Part shown: positions 1-10,742 of the stretch, in pieces | Numbering within the stretch: the stretch's first letter is position 1 | Layout of the letters: every line of letters starts with the position of its first letter | NCBI GenBank assembly: GCA_028752905.1 | Contig: JAQNBH010000017.1 | Location: 30,571,283 to 30,635,282, forward strand | Length of the DNA stretch: 64,000 bases | Direction: 5' to 3' | Source: Cladorhizidae sp. MBARI D1340-BT2 | Lineage: Eukaryota > Porifera > Demospongiae > Poecilosclerida > Cladorhizidae | Program-made: the position numbers and the translations under genes | The notes under the pieces: model-generated | What the model was told of the DNA's origin: nothing | The model's database searches: none | Seen by the model: the letters and a program-made list of their open reading frames with translations, nothing else

Positions 1-12
1 TCACTCACTCAC

Positions 13-3000
13 TATATATAATAAACTTCATTGAATTGTAAAGCACAAGCACAAACAAAGCAATGAGGGGTGGAGTCATCCAAGCTCAGCTTGTCATAAT
101 GTTCTACAAAAACATTGCACACTCACTTGGCTCCAAACCGCAAATTAAGTGACCTTATGTCATGACATGCAGAAAAGCAACAATAAAACAAAATATATAT
201 GTTTAAGGAATAATGAAGGGATAATTAATTATTATCCCTAAATTAAATTATCACACAATAATTCACAATAATTTAGGGATAATTATGGATTATTTTTATT
301 TCTGCAGCACCAGGTGTTAAAGAAGCCAATTATTGCTTCTCTAGCAGCTTGCACTAAGAGAATACGAGTCTTGGTTGTAGAGATGTTTAGTTCGACTTGA
401 AGCTTTGTGAAACCACGTAGATTTGGCAGGCCATGTGAACCAATTTCCAATGTAATCAGCTTGGCAGTGTAGCCTGACATGCAGAGAGTAGTGGTATGTA
501 TTTGACCTCCTTCCTAGTCGCAGCTTCGTGGAATAAGGTGTCGAAACACACTGTTAGTTCCACAAGGCAGACACACTTGCGTTCATCATCCCACCAGACA
601 ATGTCAGGTCTGAGTTCAGTAGGGGTGATGTGGGAAGGGAAATTGTACGCATTGGCCAGGTCAACAGTGCTGAAGGCTGTGTTGCGAGATGGTTTCATAA
701 ATGATAGCCAGAACAGAGTCATGCTGCTCATTGTAACGTCTTATTTTCAAGGCTATCTTGCAGGAGTTTAGGACGTGGACAAGGTTCTGGTGATCCTCAT
801 GGCACAGGGGGCAGTTGTCAGAGTTCTTCTTTTTCCACAGGTGCAGATTTGCATTGTGGGGTAGGGTATCATGTGCAGCATTCAGAACAAATTTGAAAGA
901 CTCCTCTGGGAGAGACTTAGCCCAGATGGTAGCAGAATCAGGGGTGGTGGCACGAATCATGTGGCCCTGTCTAGGTAGGTTGTGGAGATATTTTAAGTGA
1001 GCTTGTTCCTCCTCATTAGTCACCTGCTTCTTGACTGCTACAAGTAGTGCTTTGCGTGAGCATGATGGATCTTTCTGCATCGTGTCCCTAACAATGACGG
1101 CTGGTCGAAATTTCAGTCGTTTCGCAGCCTGTAAACCTTTCTCTGCAATATGTCTGACACAAGGGTCAGCTGAGGTGAGTATCTGGCACTGTCTTGAGAT
1201 TTGGAGTCGCTTATACAGAGAGGACAATGATGGTAGGTTAAGACCTCCATCTCTCTGTGGGAGATAGAGCAAGTTGGGACTAGTAAGACCTGTCCACTTC
1301 TTCAGAAATCTCGTAGCTGTTGTCTCTAGGTTACGTTCAATCCAAGTTATGGAGAAAACATGGATGGTGAGAGGCCAATTGAGCCTAGGACACACACCAA
1401 GCTTGTACAGTTTCATCTTCTGCTGTCTTGTGACTGGACATCTGTCCACTGCTTGTACCAAGCGATTTAGAGCTTCTTTAAGGTTGGATCGGGCCATGGA
1501 AGGATTTTGAGGAATCTGAATGGGTAACCCAAGGAAATTGATGGTACTACTGCCCATGAAAGGGAGTGTCTTTCCTGACAAGGTAAGCTGGGGGTCGATG
1601 GTGTGACCTGTAGACTTTGTATTGCTACAGAGTGGCACTTTGCAATATTTGCCTTCATACCCGACCACACAAGCCACTGGTCGACCGTGTTCAACTGTTG
1701 CTGACCGGCGGCTGGGCTGTTGGTAATGATACATGTATCATTGCATATTGAAGAAGGTTGGTGTGGTGGGTGGAGTCAGATAATGTACCCAAGATCTTTT
1801 TGTGCTTGCAAAGTGTCAACTAAGTAATCACTGTATTAAACACTACCCCCGACAGAGGGTCACCTTGATAGACACCTATCTTCAGAGGAATGCTTGGGGT
1901 AGACCAATCTGAAGTTAGGATGGTGGCTGTGAGGTCTGAGTAAAGGGATTCTAAGATGGAGCAGAGTTGTGGGGGGGGGGGGCATAGTAGTGTTTGAGTG
2001 AGAACTGGATGAGCGAGTGGTAGACGCTGCCGTATGCATTTGCGAGGTCAATCCAGGAAACAGCAAGTGATTTATGTTTCTTTTGGGCCTCAAACAGGAT
2101 AGTGGCTAGTTTGGAGTGATGCTCAGTGCACCCTGGGGTTGCTTTCAAGAAAGCCTTCTGGGTTGACCGGTCGAGGTAGCCATTTTCCAACATGTATTGA
2201 AGCCATCTGTTTTTGAGGATGGTAGTAAACATCTTCCCAATGCAGGATGTCAGGGCAATTGGCCTGAAATTTGAAGGGGTTGTTGGGTCTTCAGTAGCTG
2301 AACTCTTGCCAAAGAGTTTGATTCCCGCAAACTTCCAAACTGATGGGACTGTTGAAGTAGTCCAACAACAATTGAACAGGTCAACAAGGGCTCGAGTGAG
2401 GGAGGGGCATCTCTTGAAGATTCGGTAGGGAATTTGATCAAATGGGGAAGGGGTTGATGTAGAATTGGTGTGTCTGATGACCATTAGGACTTCTGCTGGC
2501 ATAATGAGGTCTCCCTTGAATTCAGTGGTGGGAGGCTTGGGGAGCGGCATCCAATCAGGTTTCTCAAAGGTTTTTGGGATGGATTTGTATGAATTGCTGA
2601 AGAATTTGAAAGCTTCACCTTCAGAAAACTCTGGTGTGATCCGGCTGGCAGCATTGTGGTCTAGAAGCTCATGGGTAAACTTCCAGAAATGTTTATGGCA
2701 GTGGTGTCTAGCTGACCTTGCAGATCGGGTTTCACTCTTACTTTTCGACTTTCTCTTCAAAGCATTCTGTTGGCGAACTAGTTTGAAGAAATTTCTTGCA
2801 AAGGACTGGATCATTTCTCTGGGTGAGCCTTCTCTCTTGACCTTCCTGAACTCTTTCCTTGCCTTATTCCTTAGCTCTGTTACCTTCTTGAGGGCCCTAT
2901 CATGTTTTTGGTAGTTTGTGTTGGGAAGTTGTTTGGTGGTCCTGTGAGCAGCCTGTCGTACTCCGTATTGTGTGGCAAAGTAGTTGTAAATTCCCTCAAC

Positions 3001-3696
3001 TAGGATACAGTTCTTTTCATCCACTGAGGCAGCCAGGTGTATTCGTGGGACAAGATTCTCCAGGAAATAGGAATCACCTTTCCTCCAATCCTCTTCTGTA
3101 GAGGGTAGATTGAGAGGAGGTTTTCTTTCATGTAAGTATTCTGTAGGATAGTTATCCTGTAGATGGAGAGGAGACAAGACTGTGTCATCACCCTGTATGG
3201 GGACTGTTGGAACAGTGGATGCTTGGGGGTCAATCTCTACTAAAGATGAGATAGACTTGCAGAAGGGGTTATTCCTCAAATGTGTATCAAGCCTTAGAAA
3301 ACTTCTGTGACATTTTGGGCAAGGCTTCCTAGAACTACCAGATTTGGCATTCTTGGCCCTTGTCTTTTGAGACAAATAGGTATTGTAGTCTCTTCCATTC
3401 CTATCCTTACACTTGGGGAGGTGATTTCCCACAGACTTGAATTGTTTTCCACAGAAGGGACACTCTAGGAGAGGTGGGGCAGTAGGTTGTTTCTCACTGG
3501 TGTTCATTATTTAGGGTGTAAGAACTGTAGTTTGAACTTTCTCAGTATCAGGCAGAGCAACTTTCTTCCCAATTAGCCAACAGTGGTAGTTTCAACAGTA
3601 CTACAGATATATCAACAATTGGTAGTACCAACTACACTTTAGCAAATAGTAGGAGAAATAGCAACTAACTGCACTCACTTACTAACCTTTTTTTTC
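13..3696 (-). mobile_element. RLE-type non-LTR retrotransposon, copy 1, inserted in (TCAC)n
   Basis: This is a near full-length LINE read on the minus strand. Both ends run straight into TCAC repeats: bases 1-12 on the 3' side and the array from 3697 on the 5' side. The 3' end is a short A/T-rich tail after a conserved block (plus-strand AACTTCATTGAATTGTAAAG), also found in copies 2 and 3. The coding order is N-terminal zinc fingers, reverse transcriptase, CCHC knuckle and restriction-like endonuclease, which is the plan of the R2/NeSL/Hero-type (RLE) LINEs. Assignment to the RLE group is firm from the domain order; the clade within it is not decided. Confidence 0.85.
283..3507 (-). pseudogene. 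RLE LINE polyprotein (zinc finger-RT-CCHC-RLE), copy 1, frameshifted
   Basis: The reading starts at Met 3507 (MNTSEKQP...). The first frame (1951-3507, 518 aa) has two zinc-binding motifs, CPFCGKQF...H...C and CPKCHRSF...H...C, in the first 90 residues, then the first RT blocks (NFRPIALTSCIGKMFT, SWIDLANAYGSV). A second frame (661-1734, 357 aa) carries the thumb region and the knuckle CPLCHEDHQNLVHVLNSC. The endonuclease is in two further frames (456-731 and 283-480), with RPDIVWWDDERKCVCLVELT as its catalytic core. Frames change several times, and one lost base falls in the YADD catalytic box near 1740, so this copy cannot make full-length enzyme. It would act in target-primed reverse transcription. 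Confidence 0.85.
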
Positions 3697-4105
3697 CACT
3701 CACTCACTCACCCACTCACTCACTCACTCACTCACTCACTCATTCTCTCACTCACTCATTCTCTCACTCACTCACTCACTCATTCTCTCACTCACTCACT
3801 CACTCACCACTCACTCACTCACTCATTCTCTCACTCACTCACTCACTCATTCTCTCACTCACTCACTCACTCACCCACTCACTCACTCACTCACTCATTC
3901 TCTCACTCACTCATTCTCTCACTCACTCACTCACTCATTCTCTCACTCACTCACTCACTCACCACTCACTCACTCACTCATTCTCTCACTCACTCACTCA
4001 CTCATTCTCTCACTCACTCACTCACTCACCCACTCACTCACTCACTCACTCACTCATTCTCTCACTCACTCACTCACTCATTCTCTCACTCACTCACTCA
4101 CTCAC
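3697..4105. repeat. (TCAC)n microsatellite with TCATTCTC interruptions
   Basis: About 410 bp of TCAC tetranucleotide repeat, broken at intervals by TCATTCTC and CCAC variants that themselves recur as a longer unit. It separates LINE copies 1 and 2 and is probably part of the array they inserted into. Confidence 0.95.
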
Positions 4106-6785
4106 ATATAATATAATTAACTTCATTGAATTGTAAAGCACAAGCACAAACAAAGCAATGAGGGGTGGAGTCATCCAAGCTCAGCTTGTCATAATGTTCT
4201 ACAAAAACATTGCACAATCACTTGGCTCCAAACCGCAAACTAAGTGACCTTATGTCATGACATGCAGAAAAGCAACAAAACTAAAACTAAAATGATAAAG
4301 GAATGAAGGGATAAATAAGGATGGATTATTTTTATTTGCAGCACCAGATGTTAAAGGAGCCAATTATTGCTTCTCTAGCAGCTTGCACTAAGATAATATG
4401 AGTCTTGGTTGTGGAGTTGCTTTGTGAAACCACACAGATTTGGCAGGCCACGTGAACCAATTTTCAATGTAATCAGCTTGGCTGTGTAGCCTGATTGTTG
4501 ACATGCAGAGAGTAGTGGTATGTATTTGACCTCCTTCCTAGTCGCAGCTTCGTGGAATAAGGTGTCGAAAAACACTGTTAGTTCCACAAGGCAGACACAC
4601 TTGCGTTCATCATCCCACCAGACAATGTCAGGTCTGAGTTCAGTAGGGGTGATGTGGGAAGGGGATTGTATGCATTGGCCAAGTCAACAGTGCTGAAGGC
4701 TGTGTTAGGGAGGTGTTGCGAGATGGTTTCATAAATGATAGCCAGAACAGAGTCATGCTGCTCATTGTAACGTCTTAGTTTCAAGGCTATCTTGCAGGAG
4801 TTTAGGACGTGGACAAGGTTCTGGCGATCCTCATGGCACAGGGCAGTTGTCAGAGTTCTTCTTTTTCCACAGGTGCAGATTTGCATTGTGGGACATATAT
4901 CATTGAGAACAAATTTGAAAGACTCCTCTGGGAGAGACTGCACCGCTTTAGCCCAGATGGTAGCAGAATCAGGGGTGGTGGCACGAATCATGTGGCCCTG
5001 CCTAGGTAGGTTGCGGAGATCTTTTAAGTGAGCTTGTTCCTCCTCATTAGTCACCTGCTTCTTGACTGTTACAAGTAGTGCATTGCGCGAGCGTGATGGA
5101 TCTTTCTGCATCGTGTCTCTAACCATGACAGCTGGTCGAAAGTTCAGCTGTTTAGCAGCAATCTCAGCCTGTAAGCCCCTCTCTGCAATATTTCTGACAC
5201 AAGGGTCAGCTGAGGTGAGTATCTGGCACTGCCTTGAGACAGAGTCGTTTATAGAGAGAGGACAATGATGGAAGGTTAAGATCTCCATCTCTCTGTGGGA
5301 GGTAGAGCAAGTTGGGACTAGTAAGACCTGTCCACTTCTTCAGAAATCTCGTAGCTGTTGTCTCTAGGTTACGTTCAATCCAAGTTATGGGAAAACATGG
5401 ATGGTGAGAAGCCAATTGGGCCTAGGACATACACCAAGCTTGTACAGTTTCATCTTCTGCTGTCTTGTGACTGGACATCTGTCCACTGCTTGTTCCATGA
5501 GATTTAGAGTCTCCTTAAGGTTGGATCGGGCCAAGGATTTTTCGGAATCTGAATGGGTAGCCCAAGGAACTTGATGGTGCCGCTGCCCATAAAAGGGAGT
5601 GTCTGTCCTGACAAGGTGAACTGGGGGTCAATGGTATGACCTGTGGAACTTTGTATTGCTACAGAGTGGCACTTTTGCAATGTTTGCCCTCATACCTGAC
5701 CACTCAAGCCACTGGTGGTCGACCGTGTTCAACTGTTGGCTGGGCTGTTGGTAATGACACATGTGTCATCTGCATATTGAAGAAGGTTGGTATGGTGGGT
5801 GGAGTCAGATAATGTATATCCAAGATCTTTTTGCAATCACTGAATTAAATACTCCCCCCCTCCCCCGACAGAGGGTCACTTTAATAGACACCTCTTCAGA
5901 GAATGCTGGGATAGCCCAATCTGAAGTTAGGATGGTGGCTGTGAGGTCTGAGTAAAGGGATTCTAAGATGGAGCAGAGTTGTGGGGGGGGGTATAGAGTG
6001 TTTGAGTGAGAAGTGGATGAGCGAGTGGTGGACGCTGCCGTATGCATTTGCGAGGTCAATCCAGGAAACAGCAAGTGATTTATGTTTCTTTTGGGCCTCA
6101 AACAGGATAGTGGTAGTTTGGAATGGTGCTCAGTGCACCCTGAGGTTGCTTTCAAGAAAGCCTTCTGGGTTGACCGATCGAGGTAGCCATTTTCCAACAT
6201 GTATTGAAGCCATCTGTTTTTGAGGATGGTAGTAAACATCTTCCCAATGCAGGATGTCAGGGCAATTGGCCTGAAGTTTGAAGGGGTTGTTGGGTCTTCA
6301 GTAGCTGAACTCTTGCCAAAGAGTTTGATTCCCGCAAACTTCCAAACTGATGGGACTGTTGAAGTAGTCCAACAACAATTGAAAAGGTCAACAAGGGCTC
6401 GAGTGAGGGAGGGGCATCTCTTGAAGATATGTAGAATTGGTGTGTCTGATGACCATTAGGACTTCTGCTGGCATAATGAGGTCTCCCTTGAATTCAATGG
6501 TCGGAGGCTTCATCCAATCAGGTTTCTCAAAGGTTTTTGGGATGGATTTGTATGAATTGCTAAAGAATTTGAAAGCTTCACCTTCAGAAAACTCTGGTGT
6601 GACCCTGCTGGCAGCATTGTGGTCTAGAAGCTCATGGGTAAACTTCCAGAAATGTTTATGGCAGTGGTGTCTAGCTGACCTTGCAGATCGGGTTTCACTC
6701 TTACTTTTCGACTTTCTCTTCAAAGCATTCTGTTGGCGAACTAGTTTGAAGAAATTTCTTGCAAAGGACTGGATCATATCTCTGG
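4106..6785 (-). mobile_element. RLE LINE copy 2, 5'-truncated, in (TCAC)n
   Basis: This copy is the same family as copy 1 and nearly identical where they align. Its 5' end is truncated: the sequence matching copy 1 stops at about 6785, corresponding to roughly base 2822 of copy 1, and goes directly into TCAC repeats. The 3' end again abuts TCAC repeats at 4105. 5' truncation is the usual outcome of target-primed reverse transcription. There are also small internal deletions relative to copy 1, for example near 6500. Confidence 0.87.
4375..6777 (-). pseudogene. RLE LINE polyprotein remnant, copy 2
   Basis: The N-terminal zinc fingers are missing because of the 5' truncation. The reading begins inside the region before the RT (6388-6777), continues with RT blocks at 5805-6239 (IDLANAYG-like sequence is frame-broken), then thumb at 5206-5415, the knuckle region at 4578-5288 and the endonuclease at 4375-4700. 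The RT catalytic box YADD is intact as a motif near 5763-5785. At least four frame changes are present, and one deletes part of the knuckle (only the second half, CHEDRQNLVHVLNSC, is readable in one frame). It is non-functional. Confidence 0.8.
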
Positions 6786-6887
6786 TTCACTCACTAACTC
6801 ACTCACTCACTCACTCACTCACTCACTCACTCACTCACTCACTCACTCACTCACTCACTCACTCACTCACTCACTCACTCACTCACT
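6786..6887. repeat. (TCAC)n microsatellite between LINE copies 2 and 3
   Basis: About 100 bp of almost pure TCAC repeat. It is the 5' flank of copy 2 and the 3' flank of copy 3, both elements being on the minus strand. Confidence 0.95.
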
Positions 6888-7163
6888 TTTTTTAAATTTT
6901 ATTTTTTATATAAACTTCATTGAATTGTAAAGCACAAGCACAAACAAAGCAATGAGGGGTGGAGTTATCCAAGCTCAGCTTGTCATAATGTTCTACAAAA
7001 ACATTGCACAATCACTTGGCTCCAATCACTTGGCTCCAAACCGCAAATTAAGTGACCTTATGTCATGACATGCAGAAAAGCAACAATAAAACAAAAACAA
7101 AAAATGATTAAGCAATAATGAAGGGATAATTAATTATCCTTTAAGGAAATATTTTAGTGATAA

Positions 7164-8414
7164 TTATGGATTATTTTTATTTCTGCAGCACCAGATGTTA
7201 AAGGAGCCAATTATTGCTTCTCTAGCAGCTTGCACTAAGAGAATACGAGTCTTGGTTGTGGAGATGTTTAGTTCGACTTGAAGCTTTGTAAAACCACGTA
7301 GATTTGGCAGGCCACGTGAACCAATTTCCAATGTAATCAGCTTGGCGGTGTAGCCTGATTGTTGACATGCAGAGAGTAGTGGTATGTATTTGACCTCCTT
7401 CCTAGTCGCAGCTTCGTGGAATAAGGTGTCGAAACACACTGTTAGTTCCACAAGGCAGACACACTTGCGTTCATCATCCCACCAGACAATGTCAGGTCTG
7501 AGTTCAGTAGGGGTGATGTGGGAAGGGAAATTGTACGCATTGGCCAGGTCAACAGTGCTAAAGGCTGTGTTAGGGAGGTGTTGCGAGATGGTTTCATAAA
7601 TGATAGCCAGAACAGAGTCATGCCGCTCATTGTAACGTCTTAGTTTCAAGGCTATCTTGCAGGAGTTTAGGACGTGGACAAGGTTCTGGCGATCCTCATG
7701 GCACAGAGGGCAGTTGTCAGAGTTCTTCTTTTTCCACAGGTGCAGATTTGCATTGTGGGGTAGTGTATCATGTGCAGCATTCAGAACAAATTTGAAAGAC
7801 TCCTCTGGGAGAGACTGCACCGCTTTAGCCCAGATGGTAGCAGAATCAGGGGTGGTGGCACGAATCATGTGGCCCTGTCTAGGTAGGTTGTGGAGATCTT
7901 TTAAGTGAGCTTGTTCCTCCTCATTAGTCACCTGCTTCTTGACTGTTACAAGTAGTGCATTGCGCGAGCGTGATGGATCTTTCTGCATCGTGTCTCTAAC
8001 CATGACAGCTGGTTGAAAGTTCAGCTGTTTAGCAGCAATCTCAGCCTGTAAGCCCCTCTCTGCAATATTTCTGACACAAGGGTCAGCTGAGGTGAGTATC
8101 TGGCACTGTCTTGAGATTTGGAGTCGCTTATACAGAGAGGACAATGATGGTAGGTTAAGACCTCCATCTCTCTGTGGGAGGTAGAGCAAGTTGGGACTAG
8201 TAAGACCTGTCCACTTCTTCAGAAATCTCGTAGCTGTTGTCTCTAGGTTACGTTCAATCCAAGTTATGGGGAAAACATGGATGGTGAGAGGCCAATTGAG
8301 CCTAGGACATACACCAAGCTTGTACAGTTTCATCTTCTGCTGTCTTGTGACTGGACATCTGTCCACTGCTTGTTCCATGAGATTTAGAGTCTCCTTAAGG
8401 TTGGATCGGGCCAA
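7164..8414 (-). CDS. RLE LINE C-terminal half (thumb, CCHC knuckle, restriction-like endonuclease), copy 3
   Basis: An uninterrupted 416-residue frame. Residues about 1-100 are the post-RT thumb region. At roughly 230-250 lies the knuckle CPLCHEDRQNLVHVLNSC, and at roughly 305-330 the endonuclease core RPDIVWWDDERKCVCLVELT, with the RPD and later E-L-T residues expected of a PD-(D/E)XK nuclease. Other RLE LINEs use this nuclease to nick a specific target. It is not an independent gene: the first Met is internal and the RT lies upstream in other frames. It is the best-preserved nuclease among the three copies and so the best reference for the family. Confidence 0.8.
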   Translation of the reverse strand: MARSNLKETLNLMEQAVDRCPVTRQQKMKLYKLGVCPRLNWPLTIHVFPITWIERNLETTATRFLKKWTGLTSPNLLYLPQRDGGLNLPSLSSLYKRLQISRQCQILTSADPCVRNIAERGLQAEIAAKQLNFQPAVMVRDTMQKDPSRSRNALLVTVKKQVTNEEEQAHLKDLHNLPRQGHMIRATTPDSATIWAKAVQSLPEESFKFVLNAAHDTLPHNANLHLWKKKNSDNCPLCHEDRQNLVHVLNSCKIALKLRRYNERHDSVLAIIYETISQHLPNTAFSTVDLANAYNFPSHITPTELRPDIVWWDDERKCVCLVELTVCFDTLFHEAATRKEVKYIPLLSACQQSGYTAKLITLEIGSRGLPNLRGFTKLQVELNISTTKTRILLVQAAREAIIGSFNIWCCRNKNNP

Positions 8415-10452
8415 GGATTTTGAGGAATCTGAATGGGTAACCCAAGGAACTTGATGGTGCCGCTGCCCATAAAAGGGAGTGTCTGTCCTGACAAGGTGAA
8501 CTGGGGGTCAATGGTATGACCTGTGGAACTTTGTATTGCTACAGAGTGGCACTTTTGCAATGTTTGCCCTCATACCTGACCACACAAGCCACTGGTCGAC
8601 CGTGTTCAACTGTTGGCTGGGCTGTTGGTAATGACACATGTGTCATCTGCATATTGAAGAAGGTTGATATGGTGAGTGGAGTCAGATAATGTATATCCAA
8701 GATCTTTTTGCAATCACTGAATTAAATTCCCCCCCCCTCCCCCGACAGAGGGTCACTTTAATAGACACCTCTTCAGAGAATGCTGGGGTAGCCCAATCTG
8801 AAGTTAGGATGGTGGCTGTGAGGTCTGAGTAAAGGGATTCTAAGATGGAGCAGAGTTGTGGGGGGGTATAGAGTGTTTGAGTGAGAACTGGATGAGCAAG
8901 TGGTGGACGCTGCCGTATGCATTTGCGAGGTCAATCCAGGAAACAGCAAGTGATATGTGTTTGTTTTCGGCCTCAAACAGGATACATAGTGGCTAGTTTG
9001 GAGTGGTGCTCAGTTTCAAGAAAGCCTTCTGGGTTGACCGGTCGAGGTAGCCATTATCCAGCATGTATTGCAGCCATCTGTTTTTGAGAACAGTGGTTAA
9101 CATCTTCCCAATGCAGGATATCAGGGCAATTCTTGAAGTTTGAAGAGTTTGTCGGGTCATCCGTAGCTGAACTCTAGAAGGAGTTTGATTCCCGCAATCT
9201 GATGGGACTGTTGATGTAGCCCAACAGCAATCGAAAAGGTCAACGAGGGCTCTAGTGAGGGAGGGGCATCTCTTGAAGATCCGGAAGGGAATTTGATCAA
9301 ATGGAGAAGGGGTTGTTGCAGAATTTGGTGTGTCTGATGACCATTAGGACCATAATTAATGAGGTCTCCCTCGAATTCAGTGGTGTGAGGCTTGGGGAGT
9401 GGCATCCAATCAGGTTTCTCGAAGGCTTTTGGGGTGGATTTATATGCATTGCTGAAGAATTTGAAAGCTTCACCTTCAGAAAACTCTGGTGTGACCCTGC
9501 TTGCAGCGTTGTCGTCTAGAAGCTCATGGGTAAATTTCCAGAAATGTTTATGGCAGTGGTGTCTAGCTGACCTTGTAGATCGGGTTTCACTCTTACCTTT
9601 CGACTTTCTCTTCAAAGCATTCTGTTGGCGAACTAGTTTGAAGAAGTTTCTTGCAAGGGACTGGATCATTTCTCTGGGTGAGCCTTCTCTCTTGGCCTTC
9701 CTGAACTCTCTCCTTGCCTTATTCCTTAGCTCTGTTACCTTCTATCATGTTTCTGATAGTTTGTGTTGGGAAGTTGTTTGGTGGTCCTGTGAGCAGCCTG
9801 TCGTACTCCGTACTGTGTGGCAAAGTAGTTGTAAATTCCCTCGGCTAGGATACAGTTCTTTTAAAATCACCTTCTCAATAATCAACTTCAAAAAAATAAC
9901 TCGACGTTTCGACTAGATGCTCTAGTCTTCATCAGGAATACAGTTGTTTCCTCCACTGAGGTAGCCAGGTGCACACGTAGGACAAGGTTCTCTAGGAAAT
10001 AGGAATCATCTTTCTTCAGGAATCACCTTTCTTCCAATCTTCTTCTGTAGAGGGTAGATTGAGGGTAGATTGAGAGGAGGTTTTCTTTCAGGTACAGATT
10101 CTGCAGGATAGTTATCCTGAGGATGGAGAGAAGGCAAGACTGTGTCATCACCCTGCATGGGGACTGCTGGAACAATGGATGCTTGGGGGCCAGTCTCTAC
10201 TATGTACAGATGAGATTGACTTGCAGAAGGGATTTTTCGTATCTAGCCTTAGAAAACATCTGTGGCATTTAGGGCAAGGCTTCTTAGAACTACCAGATTT
10301 GGTATTCTTAGCCCTAGTCTTTTGAGACAAATAGGTATTGTAGTCTCTTCCATTCCTATCCCTGCACTTGTGGAGGGGATTTCCCACAGACTTGAAGAGA
10401 AGGGACCCTCTAGGAGAGCTGGAGTAGAAAGTTGTTTCTCGCTGGTGTTCAT
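8415..10452 (-). pseudogene. RLE LINE N-terminal half (zinc fingers and RT), copy 3, broken
   Basis: The start Met at 10452 gives MNTSEKQL, matching copy 1, but the first zinc finger is disrupted. The second finger (CPKCHRCFLRL) is readable at about 10250-10300 in another frame. RT fragments appear at 9157-9669 and 8773-8976. The YADD box is present near 8640-8660. The reading is interrupted by several indels and by the 74-bp insertion at 9863-9936. Confidence 0.75.
9863..9936 (-). mobile_element. Penelope-like terminal fragment with hammerhead-ribozyme-like core
   Basis: This 74-bp insertion is absent from copy 1 at the matching place. It is flanked by near-identical 12-13 bp direct repeats (ATACAGTTCTTT on the left, ATACAGTTGTTT on the right), which look like a target-site duplication. 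The minus strand reads CTGATGA, an extra A, a perfect 7-bp stem (GACTAGA, loop GCA, TCTAGTC) and GAAACGTC. That is the CUGAUGA / stem II / GAAA layout of a hammerhead ribozyme, known from the ends of Penelope-like elements. The strand that would close stem I is missing, and the extra A departs from the consensus, so activity is doubtful. Confidence 0.6.
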
Positions 10453-10742
10453 TACTTAGGGTGTAAGAGTTTCTCAGTATCAGGCAAAGCAACTTTTCTC
10501 CGACTTGATATATCAACAATTGGTTAGCAACAGTGATTAGCAACTCACTTACTCACTCACTCACCCTAGCCCCCCACCTTTAATATTCAGTCCCCCTAAT
10601 ACCAGTCAGTACCTAGCCCCCTCCTTTAATATTTAACACCCCCTAACACCAGCTTCAGCTCCTTTTGTCAATCATCCATTATATCAATTTCCCAACTGCT
10701 CTCCCAAAATTTGGCATTGGTCACAGTTGCCTCACTACGTGG

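Larger units (their letters stand above)
6888..10546 (-). mobile_element. RLE LINE copy 3, near full length, in (TCAC)n
   Basis: Third copy of the same LINE. The 3' tail (6888-6915) is T-rich on the plus strand, so A-rich on the coding strand, and abuts TCAC repeats. The 5' end near 10546 runs into ACTCACTTACTCACTCACTC and then into unrelated C-rich DNA. A 74-bp Penelope-like fragment interrupts it at 9863-9936. This copy has the longest intact C-terminal reading frame of the three. Confidence 0.87.
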
